Shown here: piece by piece, positions 1-6,181 of the stretch | How the letters are laid out: every line of letters begins with the position of its first letter | How positions within the stretch are numbered: position 1 is the stretch's first letter | Source of the DNA: Cloacimonetes bacterium TCS62 | GTDB lineage: Bacteria; Cloacimonadota; Cloacimonadia; Cloacimonadales; TCS61 | NCBI GenBank assembly: GCA_001577185.1 | Contig: LSCM01000069.1 | Location: forward strand, 1 to 6,912 | Length of the DNA stretch: 6,912 nucleotides | Direction of reading: 5' to 3' | Made by a program: the position numbers and the translations under genes | Notes under the pieces: generated by a model | What the model was told of the DNA's origin: nothing | Seen by the model: the letters and a program-made list of their open reading frames with translations, nothing else | Database searches by the model: none

Positions 1-396
1 ATAATTAAACTAGATGATAAAGGTGTGGCATTTCTCGAGAAGATCGTCGAATTAAGTGGCGAATCGATTACAATGTGTGAGCAATGTGGAACATGTTCAG
101 GCGGGTGTCCATTTGTTGCTGAAATGGATATTACACCTTCACAAATAATGCGTGAAGTCATGTTGGGGAAAAAAGATGTGATGGATAGTAAGACAATGTG
201 GATCTGTGCTTCATGTTTTACTTGTACTGTTCGCTGTCCGCGAGAGCTCGATGTTTCGAAAGTTGCAGAAGCTCTTCGCCAAGTAAAACTACGTACTGCG
301 ATCGACGAAATAGATATTGAAAAGATTAGTAGAAAGGAAGCAAAAAAATTACCATCAATTGCAATTGTTGGCAATTTCCGTAAATTCACTGGATAA
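1..396 (+). CDS. hdrC: HdrC-like 4Fe-4S ferredoxin subunit, 5' end outside window
   Basis: Electron-transfer subunit of the heterodisulfide reductase C type, expected to pass electrons between a flavin-bearing partner and the adjacent HdrB-like protein in the cytoplasm. Two complete 4Fe-4S motifs are visible. Numbered from the GTG at 25, these are C18-x2-C21-x2-C24-x3-C28-P and C61-x2-C64-x2-C67-x3-C71-P, separated by a helical stretch as in HdrC proteins. There is no transmembrane segment, so this is the soluble form and not the membrane HdrE-linked form. The frame is open from base 1 to the GTG (IIKLDDKG precedes it), and these residues fit the usual HdrC N-terminus. I therefore take the GTG as an internal valine codon and the true start as lying just upstream of the window. 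The gene ends 18 bases before hdrB. Family assignment is firm; the redox partner is inferred. Confidence 0.88.
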   Translation: MIKLDDKGVAFLEKIVELSGESITMCEQCGTCSGGCPFVAEMDITPSQIMREVMLGKKDVMDSKTMWICASCFTCTVRCPRELDVSKVAEALRQVKLRTAIDEIDIEKISRKEAKKLPSIAIVGNFRKFTG

Positions 397-402
397 AATA
401 AT

Positions 403-408
403 AGGAGA
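403..408 (+). promoter_or_regulatory. Ribosome binding site of the hdrB-like gene
   Basis: AGGAGA lies 6 bases before the ATG at 415, inside the 18-base gap after the hdrC stop codon. It is a good Shine-Dalgarno match and supports that start. Confidence 0.75.
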
Positions 409-414
409 AAATAA

Positions 415-1311
415 ATGAAATTACCTTATTTTCCGGGTTGTACACTCAAGACGACAGCTAAGAATTTTGAAAGCTCTGCTCTTGCTACTGCAAAAAAGAT
501 AGGCATGGAATTAATTGAACTGGATCGTTGGAATTGTTGCGGTGTCGTATCATCGCTAACTAGTGATGATCTGATGAAGCATTTGGCACCTGTTCGTAAT
601 TTCCTTAGAGTGCAAGAAATGAATAAGCAGGAAAAGATAAAGGATGAAAACAGATTAGTAACCCTTTGTGCCATGTGTTATAATACTCTTAGCCTTTCTA
701 ATAAGCGGATGCAGGAAAATCCGGATGATCTCGATAAGATAAACGATTTTATGCACAAAGAAGAGGAAGATTATCATGGTAATGTAGATGTGGTTCATTT
801 CCTCTCTATTTTGAAAGAATACGGTTTTAAAAAATTAGCTAGTAAAGTTATAAATCCGCTGAAAGATATGAAAGTGGCTTCCTATTATGGATGTACATTG
901 CTGCGACCAAAAGAGATATCTATCGATGATACTGAAGATCCGAAGTTAATGGAAGATCTTGTTGAAACACTTGGAGCAAAAGTAATAGATTGGGATGCTA
1001 AAAGCCGTTGTTGTGGAAGTTATCATACAGTAAATAATGTGGATATTGTACATAGATTAGTACAGGGGATCATCGATGATGCAAGAAAGCACGGTGCCGA
1101 AGCCATTATTACTTCCTGCCCTTTGTGTGCTTTCAATCTGGATACCAGGCAAAGTGAGATCAAAGAAAAAAATGATGATTTCCAAACTATCCCGATTTAT
1201 TATTTTACACAATTGATGGGAATAGCTTTAGGAATAGAAGAGAACGAATTGGGTTTAGAATTTAATAAGATCGATCCAAATGCGCTTTTAAAAGATTTAA
1301 AATTAATATAA
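415..1311 (+). CDS. hdrB: HdrB-like protein with two CCG (cysteine-rich) domains
   Basis: Member of the heterodisulfide reductase B / SdhE / CCG-domain family. The 298-residue length matches methanogen HdrB. Domain 1 has C9, C41-C42 and C85-x2-C88. Domain 2 has C160, C199-C200 and C235-x2-C238. Both motifs have all five cysteines, so by analogy with the HdrB structure each could bind a non-cubane 4Fe-4S cluster. The CC-to-CxxC gap in domain 1 (42 residues) is somewhat longer than in domain 2 (34). In Hdr these clusters reduce a disulfide. In SdhE-type succinate/fumarate oxidoreductases the related protein links the enzyme to the membrane quinone pool. No transmembrane helix or signal peptide is visible. 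The gene sits between hdrC and the frdB/frdA-like genes and ends with tandem stops (TAA TAA). Its family is certain; whether it acts on a thiol/disulfide, a quinone or another carrier cannot be read from the sequence. Confidence 0.9.
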   Translation: MKLPYFPGCTLKTTAKNFESSALATAKKIGMELIELDRWNCCGVVSSLTSDDLMKHLAPVRNFLRVQEMNKQEKIKDENRLVTLCAMCYNTLSLSNKRMQENPDDLDKINDFMHKEEEDYHGNVDVVHFLSILKEYGFKKLASKVINPLKDMKVASYYGCTLLRPKEISIDDTEDPKLMEDLVETLGAKVIDWDAKSRCCGSYHTVNNVDIVHRLVQGIIDDARKHGAEAIITSCPLCAFNLDTRQSEIKEKNDDFQTIPIYYFTQLMGIALGIEENELGLEFNKIDPNALLKDLKLI

Positions 1312-1320
1312 TAAACCTGT

Positions 1321-1327
1321 AAGGAGG
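1321..1327 (+). promoter_or_regulatory. Strong ribosome binding site that fixes the frdB-like start
   Basis: AAGGAGG, the strongest Shine-Dalgarno sequence in the window, ends 10 bases before the ATG at 1338. A second in-frame ATG (codon 7, at 1356) is much farther away, so the upstream start is preferred. Confidence 0.75.
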
Positions 1328-1337
1328 AATAAGCATA

Positions 1338-2024
1338 ATGGAAGAAAAACGAAAAATGATAAAAGTCTATTTAGCTGGAGAACTATTTAAAGTACCAGAA
1401 GGTTCCACTATAATGATGGCTTTAGAATATGCTGGTTTTCAACTTAAGCGCGGAGTTGGCTGTAGAGAAGGCTATTGCGGAGCTTGTGGTACAGTATATC
1501 GTGAAAAAGGCGACTATAAATTACAAGGCGGATTAGCTTGCCAAACTGTTGTTACAGATGGTATGGCTGTCGCGCAAATACCGTTTGTACCAGCTGAAAA
1601 ACCAACTTATGATCTGGAAGATCTTACTCCAGATGTTAACACCTTCACAGAACTATTCCCCTCAGTTTTTAGATGCGTTTCTTGTAATACTTGTACGAAA
1701 GCATGTCCCCAAGATATCGAAGTTATGGATTACATTCAGGCTATAATTCGTGGTGATATAGCCAAAGCAGCAGATATCTCTTTCGATTGTATTCGTTGTG
1801 GACTCTGTGCTATGAGATGCCCAGCTGAAATTGTTCAATATGATGTTGCTACTTTAGCTCGCCGACTTACAGGTAAATACCTTTCTAAGAAAAGTCCCGA
1901 ATTAGATAAGAGATTGGAAGAGATGGAAGCAGGGAAATTTGATGAAGAGATAAAAAAGCTAAAAAATATGCCAAAAGATAAACTCACAAAAGAGTACTAT
2001 AATAGAGAAATAAAAATTTCATAA
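1338..2024 (+). CDS. frdB: Succinate dehydrogenase/fumarate reductase-like iron-sulfur subunit (2Fe-2S plus two 4Fe-4S)
   Basis: Electron-transfer subunit (228 residues) that would carry electrons between the flavoprotein encoded next and the HdrC/HdrB-like proteins. The N-terminal domain (about 8-85) is a 2Fe-2S ferredoxin fold with C42-x4-C47-x2-C50 and C68; the first part, CREGYCGAC, closely resembles the SdhB signature. The C-terminal domain has C113-x2-C116-x2-C119-x3-C123-P and C151-x2-C154-x2-C157-x3-C161-P. Classical SdhB/FrdB has a non-cysteine residue at the second position of the last motif and binds 3Fe-4S there. Here that position is C154, so a second 4Fe-4S cluster is predicted. 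The tail after about residue 175 is charged and probably helical. It lacks the fused CCG half found in TfrB of methanogens; the separate hdrB gene would supply that function. The gene follows hdrB by 26 bases and precedes the flavoprotein gene by 12. Confidence 0.85.
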   Translation: MEEKRKMIKVYLAGELFKVPEGSTIMMALEYAGFQLKRGVGCREGYCGACGTVYREKGDYKLQGGLACQTVVTDGMAVAQIPFVPAEKPTYDLEDLTPDVNTFTELFPSVFRCVSCNTCTKACPQDIEVMDYIQAIIRGDIAKAADISFDCIRCGLCAMRCPAEIVQYDVATLARRLTGKYLSKKSPELDKRLEEMEAGKFDEEIKKLKNMPKDKLTKEYYNREIKIS

Positions 2025-2036
2025 ACGGGAGATAAA

Positions 2037-3707
2037 ATGTATCCAGATTATATGCTTAAATCGATAAAGAATGTAGAAAAAACAAGGGCGAAAAGGTTAC
2101 AATTAGCAAAAAAATATGGAAAACAAGTTTATGATCCAATGTCCGAAGAAGAAAGAGAAAAGATTTTAAATATATATCATCCCGATTATAAAGAAGATGC
2201 GCTCAGGGAGCTAAGAATTGGACCTAATAAAGGCGAAAAGATAATCAATGAAGTAGTTGACGTTATGGAAGCTTATCCTCGCAATCCTTCAAAAACTTTT
2301 GACCTCTCAAATTTTGATTATGAAACAGATGTGCTTGTTATCGGTGCTGGCTCTGCTGGGCTTTCTGCTACTTTGGAAGCTTCTCAAAAAGATGTGAATA
2401 CGATGCTGGTAACTAAATTACGCTTAGGTGATTCCAATTCTATGATGGCTCAAGGTGGAATTCAAGCTGCAGACCAAGAAGATGATTCACCAGTTAACCA
2501 TTATTTGGATGTAATCGGCGGCGGCCATTTCGACAATAAAAAAGATCTGGTGGAAGCACTGGTAATGGATGCTCCACAATCGATAAAATGGTTAGAAGAA
2601 CTAGGTGTAATGTTCGATAAGAATGAAGATGGTTCTATGATGGTAAAATCCGGTGGTGGTACTTCCAGGAATAGAATGCATTCAACTCGTGATTACACAG
2701 GCGCTGGTATTTGTAGAGTTTTAAGAGATGAAGTACAAAATCGAGCTGATAAAATTGACATTTTAGAATATTGCGCGGCTACAGAATTGATCTTAGATGA
2801 TAAAGGACAAATAGCCGGTGCAGTTGTATATCATCTTGATCTAAAAGAGTATTTTTTGATCAAAGCTAAAAGCGTGATCTTAGCTACTGGTGGTTTTGGT
2901 AGATTACATATTCGTGATTTCGAGACCACTAACCATTATGGAGCAACTGCGGATGGCCTGGTAATGGCTTACCGTGCCGGAGCAAATTTATTATATATGG
3001 ATTCAGTTCAATATCATCCAACCGGGGCAGTATTTCCAGAACAAATTGTTGGTTTTCTCTGTACAGAAAAGATCAGAGGTCTAGGAGCACAACCGGTTAA
3101 CAAAGACGGTGAACTATTTGTTTATCCTTTAGAACCAAGAGATATTGAAGCTTCTGCTTTCATCCGAGAATGTGAGGAGGACAGAGGTGTGAAAACTCCT
3201 TCAGGTTTAAAAGGTATCTGGCTTGATAGTCCCTTGATCGAGCAACTTAGTGGAGAAGGAACAATTGAGAAAAATCTGCCAGCAATGCTAAGACAATTCC
3301 AAAGATTTGATATCGATATTCGTAAATATCCGATGCTAGTTTTTCCTACTTTACATTACCAAAATGGAGGCTTAGAAATAAATGCTAAAGCTGAAACTAG
3401 CATTCCTGGCCTTTATGTTGCAGGAGAAAATTCAGGTGGTGTTCATGGTAGAAATCGCCTGATGGGTAATTCTCAATTGGATATCATCGTCTTCGGAAGA
3501 AGAGCTGGTACTAATGCTGCTAATAGAGTTCTAGATGGAGTAAAATTAGGTAAACCAACTTTGGAACATGTGGATAAATATGCAAAACAAGTTGAAAAAT
3601 TGGGTATAGATAAAAATATCATTTCCCCTATGATCCTTCCTGATTATATTCCCGAACATATCAAAGCAAAACAACTCACAACTAATTATCAAGGAACATT
3701 ATTTTAA
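2037..3707 (+). CDS. frdA: Fumarate reductase/succinate dehydrogenase-type flavoprotein, N-terminally extended
   Basis: FAD enzyme predicted to interconvert fumarate and succinate; no signal peptide, so cytoplasmic. The FAD-binding Rossmann motif G103-A-G105-S-A-G108 is preceded by an extension of about 95 residues that ordinary SdhA/FrdA lack. Residues matching known catalytic and substrate-binding positions are present: H327 (HPTG), E344 and R347 (TEKIRG), R368 (PRD, the proton-donor arginine of FrdA), H440 (HYxxGG) and R474 (NRL). At the site of the histidine that binds FAD covalently in SdhA/FrdA there is N134 (SNSMMAQGG), as in L-aspartate oxidase, so FAD is probably non-covalent. Only about 65 residues follow the FGRRAG motif (486-491), so the usual C-terminal helical domain is largely absent. 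Tandem stops (TAA TGA) end it. A GGGAGA ribosome binding site lies at 2027-2032. NadB is the main alternative, but the iron-sulfur neighbours and downstream sucCD and fumarase genes favour fumarate/succinate. Direction of reaction is unknown. Confidence 0.85.
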   Translation: MYPDYMLKSIKNVEKTRAKRLQLAKKYGKQVYDPMSEEEREKILNIYHPDYKEDALRELRIGPNKGEKIINEVVDVMEAYPRNPSKTFDLSNFDYETDVLVIGAGSAGLSATLEASQKDVNTMLVTKLRLGDSNSMMAQGGIQAADQEDDSPVNHYLDVIGGGHFDNKKDLVEALVMDAPQSIKWLEELGVMFDKNEDGSMMVKSGGGTSRNRMHSTRDYTGAGICRVLRDEVQNRADKIDILEYCAATELILDDKGQIAGAVVYHLDLKEYFLIKAKSVILATGGFGRLHIRDFETTNHYGATADGLVMAYRAGANLLYMDSVQYHPTGAVFPEQIVGFLCTEKIRGLGAQPVNKDGELFVYPLEPRDIEASAFIRECEEDRGVKTPSGLKGIWLDSPLIEQLSGEGTIEKNLPAMLRQFQRFDIDIRKYPMLVFPTLHYQNGGLEINAKAETSIPGLYVAGENSGGVHGRNRLMGNSQLDIIVFGRRAGTNAANRVLDGVKLGKPTLEHVDKYAKQVEKLGIDKNIISPMILPDYIPEHIKAKQLTTNYQGTLF

Positions 3708-3729
3708 TGAGAAATTATTTTGAGGTTTT

Positions 3730-4905
3730 ATGAACATACATGAGTATCAAGCTAAACAGATTTTTGCAGATTATGGACTTCCCATCCAAAATGGAATAAT
3801 GATCCGTAAGTTGGAAGACGCTAGAGATGCAGCACGGAAAATCGGTGGAGATTTTTGGGTGATCAAAGCTCAGATCCATGCAGGTGGAAGAGGTAAAGGT
3901 GGAGGTGTAAAATTTGCTAAAACTTTGGATGAAGTTGAAAAAAAGGTCAGCGAAATTTTAGGAATGAACCTTGTTACTCATCAAACGGGTCCTTCCGGAA
4001 AATTGGTTAAAAGGGTTTATGTGGCTGGTGGTGTAGATATAAAGAAAGAATATTATCTGGGAATGGTTTTAGATCGAACTTCTGAAATGCCTGTAATGAT
4101 GGCATCTACAGAAGGAGGTATGGAAATTGAGAAAGTAGCATCTAGAACACCGGAGAAAATCATTAAGGTTGAAATTGACCCATTAATTGGTTTTCAGGGA
4201 TTTCATGCTAGAAAATTAGCATTTGGAATGGGTCTTTCCAAAGATCAGATGAGAACTTTTTCTAAATTTGCAAGTTCATTGTATCGAGTCTATTCTGATA
4301 AAGATGCAAGTCTTATCGAGATTAATCCGTTGGTATTAACTAATAATGATGAATTCATTGCACTGGATGCAAAGATGAACTTTGATGATAATGCTTTATT
4401 CAGACATTCCGATATTCAAAAAATGCGTGATCTGGATGAAGAAGAACCAACAGAGATCGAAGCAAAAAAATACGGGCTTAGTTACGTTAAGCTGGATGGT
4501 AATGTTGGATGTATGGTCAATGGTGCTGGATTGGCGATGTCTACTATGGATATAATAAAACATGAAGGTGGAGATCCTGCTAACTTTTTAGATGTTGGTG
4601 GAACGGCCAGTGCTGAAACTGTTGCCAAAGGTTTTGAGATAATCCTGAAAGATAAAAATGTTAAAGCAATATTTGTGAATATATTTGGTGGGATTGTTCG
4701 CTGTGATAGAATTGCTAATGGAATATTGGAAGCTACTAAGAAAATAGAAGTAAAAATTCCGCTTGTTGTTAGATTGGACGGAACAAATTCTAAGAAAGCA
4801 GCAAAGATTCTACAAAATGCAAAGACAGAAAATATTATTAATGCTGATGATCTTGCTGATGGCGCAAAAAAGGTAGTTTCTGCAGCAACGGGAGTTTTGA
4901 AATGA
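3730..4905 (+). CDS. sucC: Succinyl-CoA synthetase beta subunit (ATP-grasp)
   Basis: With SucD this forms succinyl-CoA synthetase: succinyl-CoA + NDP + phosphate to succinate + CoA + NTP, reversible, cytoplasmic. The 391-residue length is close to E. coli SucC (388). The N-terminus MNIHEYQAK is the family's usual one and fixes the start; a short GAGG (3722-3725) sits only 4 bases before the ATG. The ATP-grasp domain (about 1-240) shows nucleotide-binding K46 and the glycine-rich loop GGRGKGGG (52-59), plus E197, N199 (EINPL) and D213 for catalysis and metal binding. The C-terminal ligase domain has GNVGCMVNGAG (257-267, with N264) and GGIVRCD (320-326), which meets the phosphohistidine of SucD. 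All key residues are intact. Its place after the frdA-like gene puts production and use of succinate in one transcript. ADP versus GDP preference was not determined. Confidence 0.97.
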   Translation: MNIHEYQAKQIFADYGLPIQNGIMIRKLEDARDAARKIGGDFWVIKAQIHAGGRGKGGGVKFAKTLDEVEKKVSEILGMNLVTHQTGPSGKLVKRVYVAGGVDIKKEYYLGMVLDRTSEMPVMMASTEGGMEIEKVASRTPEKIIKVEIDPLIGFQGFHARKLAFGMGLSKDQMRTFSKFASSLYRVYSDKDASLIEINPLVLTNNDEFIALDAKMNFDDNALFRHSDIQKMRDLDEEEPTEIEAKKYGLSYVKLDGNVGCMVNGAGLAMSTMDIIKHEGGDPANFLDVGGTASAETVAKGFEIILKDKNVKAIFVNIFGGIVRCDRIANGILEATKKIEVKIPLVVRLDGTNSKKAAKILQNAKTENIINADDLADGAKKVVSAATGVLK

Positions 4906-5771
4906 GTATTCTTGTTAATAGTAATTCAAAGGTTGTTGTTCAAGGTTTTACCGGAAAAGAAGGTACTTTTCATGCTAAACAATGCCTAGATTTTGGAACT
5001 AATATTGTAGCTGGAGTTACTCCCGGAAAAGGTGGAAACGTTCATCTTGGGAAACCTGTTTTTAATACTGTAACAGAAGCTATCAAGCAAACTCAAGCGG
5101 ATACAAGCGTCATATTTGTTCCTCCTGCTTTTGCTGCTGATGCAATAATGGAAGCAGCGGCTGCTGGTATTAAGACAATAATTTGTATAACTGAGGGTAT
5201 TCCTGTATCTGATATGGTTATTGCTAAAAGATTTGTTAGATCAAATGGAGCAACTTTAATTGGTCCTAATTGTCCCGGTGTAATTTCTGCAGGTCAGGCC
5301 AAGATTGGGATAATGCCCGGTGTTGTATTTAAAAAAGGAAATGTGGGTGTAATATCTAAGTCTGGAACTCTCACTTATGAAGCTGCAAATCAGGTAGTAC
5401 AGGCAGGCTTTGGCATAACTACAGCCATTGGAATAGGTGGAGATCCGATCATTGGTACGGATTACATCGAGTTATTAAAATTATTTGAAGCAGATGAAGA
5501 AACCAAAGCTATAGTTATGATCGGAGAGATCGGTGGAGATCTTGAGATAAAAGCAGCTGAATTTATAAAAGAAAATATAACTAAACCTGTGATTGCCTTT
5601 ATCGCGGGGCAAACAGCACCCAAAGGTAAAAGAATGGGACATGCTGGAGCAATAATTGCTGGTAGTAAAGGTACAGCTCAGGAAAAAATGAAAGCTTTAA
5701 CAAATGCAGGTGTTATTGTGTCAGAAACTTCTGCAGAAATTGGAGAACAAGTTAAACAAGTATTTATTTAG
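4902..5771 (+). CDS. sucD: Succinyl-CoA synthetase alpha subunit
   Basis: CoA-binding and phosphorylated subunit of succinyl-CoA synthetase, 289 residues as in E. coli SucD. The CoA-binding domain starts with the loop GFTGKEGTFH (15-24). The GPNCPG motif is at 121-126 and the SKSGTLTYE stretch follows. The catalytic phosphohistidine is H247 in GHAGAIIAG, matching His246 of E. coli with a one-residue offset. The start codon overlaps the sucC stop (ATGA, 4902-4905), and a GGGAG at 4890-4894 lies in the sucC tail, so the two subunits are probably translated in a coupled way. The gene appears complete and ordinary. It ends with TAG, 8 bases before the DUF559 gene, where the metabolic theme of the operon is briefly broken. 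Confidence 0.97.
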   Translation: MSILVNSNSKVVVQGFTGKEGTFHAKQCLDFGTNIVAGVTPGKGGNVHLGKPVFNTVTEAIKQTQADTSVIFVPPAFAADAIMEAAAAGIKTIICITEGIPVSDMVIAKRFVRSNGATLIGPNCPGVISAGQAKIGIMPGVVFKKGNVGVISKSGTLTYEAANQVVQAGFGITTAIGIGGDPIIGTDYIELLKLFEADEETKAIVMIGEIGGDLEIKAAEFIKENITKPVIAFIAGQTAPKGKRMGHAGAIIAGSKGTAQEKMKALTNAGVIVSETSAEIGEQVKQVFI

Positions 5772-5779
5772 ATCTTATA

Positions 5780-6160
5780 ATGAAAGAACTAATTAATCAA
5801 ACTATCGGGGAATTTTATCAACAAACTAGAAAACATCATGATATAGTATGGAATGAATTGAAAAACAAAAAATTTTTAAATAAACAATTTATCAAACATC
5901 ATCCCATAATCTTGGAAGATGATGCTGAAAAGAGTGTTTTTATTACTGATTTCTATTGTCCTGAACACAACTTAATAATTGAGCTTGATGAAGGTATACA
6001 CACTATTCAACCAAATTATTTCAAAATTAGAGAAAAATTAGTTGATCAGCAGAAATACAGAGTATTACATTTTAGCAATGAACAAATAGCAAATGAACTA
6101 AATGAAGTAATTGTTCGATTAGGGCAACATATAATAGGATTACATTTACAGAATAATTAG
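5780..6160 (+). CDS. DUF559 family protein, Vsr/PD-(D/E)XK endonuclease-like
   Basis: A 126-residue protein with the DUF559 pattern, a family placed by structure and sequence near Vsr-type and other PD-(D/E)XK nucleases. The likely catalytic set is D57 (ITDFYC), E68 and D70 (IIELDEGIH), H74, and R84 in the next helix, followed by the typical strand YRVLHF (93-98). The common ExDG reads ExDE-G here (E71), a small deviation. Before D57 there is a longer loop than in the shortest family members. DNA cleavage is an inference; no substrate is known from sequence. The gene is unusual in its setting: about 27% GC by hand count, against roughly 37-50% in sampled stretches of sucD, and no Shine-Dalgarno sequence in the 8-base gap before its ATG, so it probably depends on ribosomes finishing sucD. 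It ends with tandem stops (TAG TAA). It separates sucD from the fumarase gene and has no visible metabolic role. Confidence 0.8.
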   Translation: MKELINQTIGEFYQQTRKHHDIVWNELKNKKFLNKQFIKHHPIILEDDAEKSVFITDFYCPEHNLIIELDEGIHTIQPNYFKIREKLVDQQKYRVLHFSNEQIANELNEVIVRLGQHIIGLHLQNN

Positions 6161-6172
6161 TAAAAATCAAAA

Positions 6173-6178
6173 GGGGAG
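6173..6178 (+). promoter_or_regulatory. Ribosome binding site of the fumarase alpha gene
   Basis: GGGGAG lies 3 bases before the ATG at 6182, in the 21-base gap after the DUF559 gene. The purine run supports this start, in contrast to the preceding gene, which has no such signal. Confidence 0.65.
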
Positions 6179-6181
6179 CCT

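Noticed and set aside
426..674. 82-codon open frame on the minus strand inside hdrB
   Set aside because: It lies wholly opposite a well-supported gene, has no ribosome binding site, and its translation shows no domain-like pattern; it is a shadow frame.
1549..1746. 65-codon open frame on the plus strand inside the frdB-like gene
   Set aside because: It overlaps the cysteine-motif coding region in another frame and has no independent support.
1338..2024. TfrB of methanogens
   Set aside because: TfrB has a fused CCG domain at its C-terminus. This protein ends after the second ferredoxin motif and a charged tail, and the CCG protein is encoded separately.
2037..3707. Flavoprotein as L-aspartate oxidase (NadB)
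   Set aside because: The SNSMMAQGG region resembles NadB, but the gene sits with an SdhB-like iron-sulfur protein, sucCD and fumarase, not with nadA or nadC, and it lacks a NadB-like C-terminal region.
1..3707. Membrane anchor subunit (SdhC/SdhD or FrdC/FrdD)
   Set aside because: No run of hydrophobic residues long enough for a membrane helix was seen in the four redox proteins, and the gaps between them are 12 to 26 bases.
3708..3729. Terminator or promoter between the redox module and sucC
   Set aside because: The 22-base gap has no hairpin-forming inverted repeat or recognisable promoter; it holds only the weak GAGG ribosome binding site.
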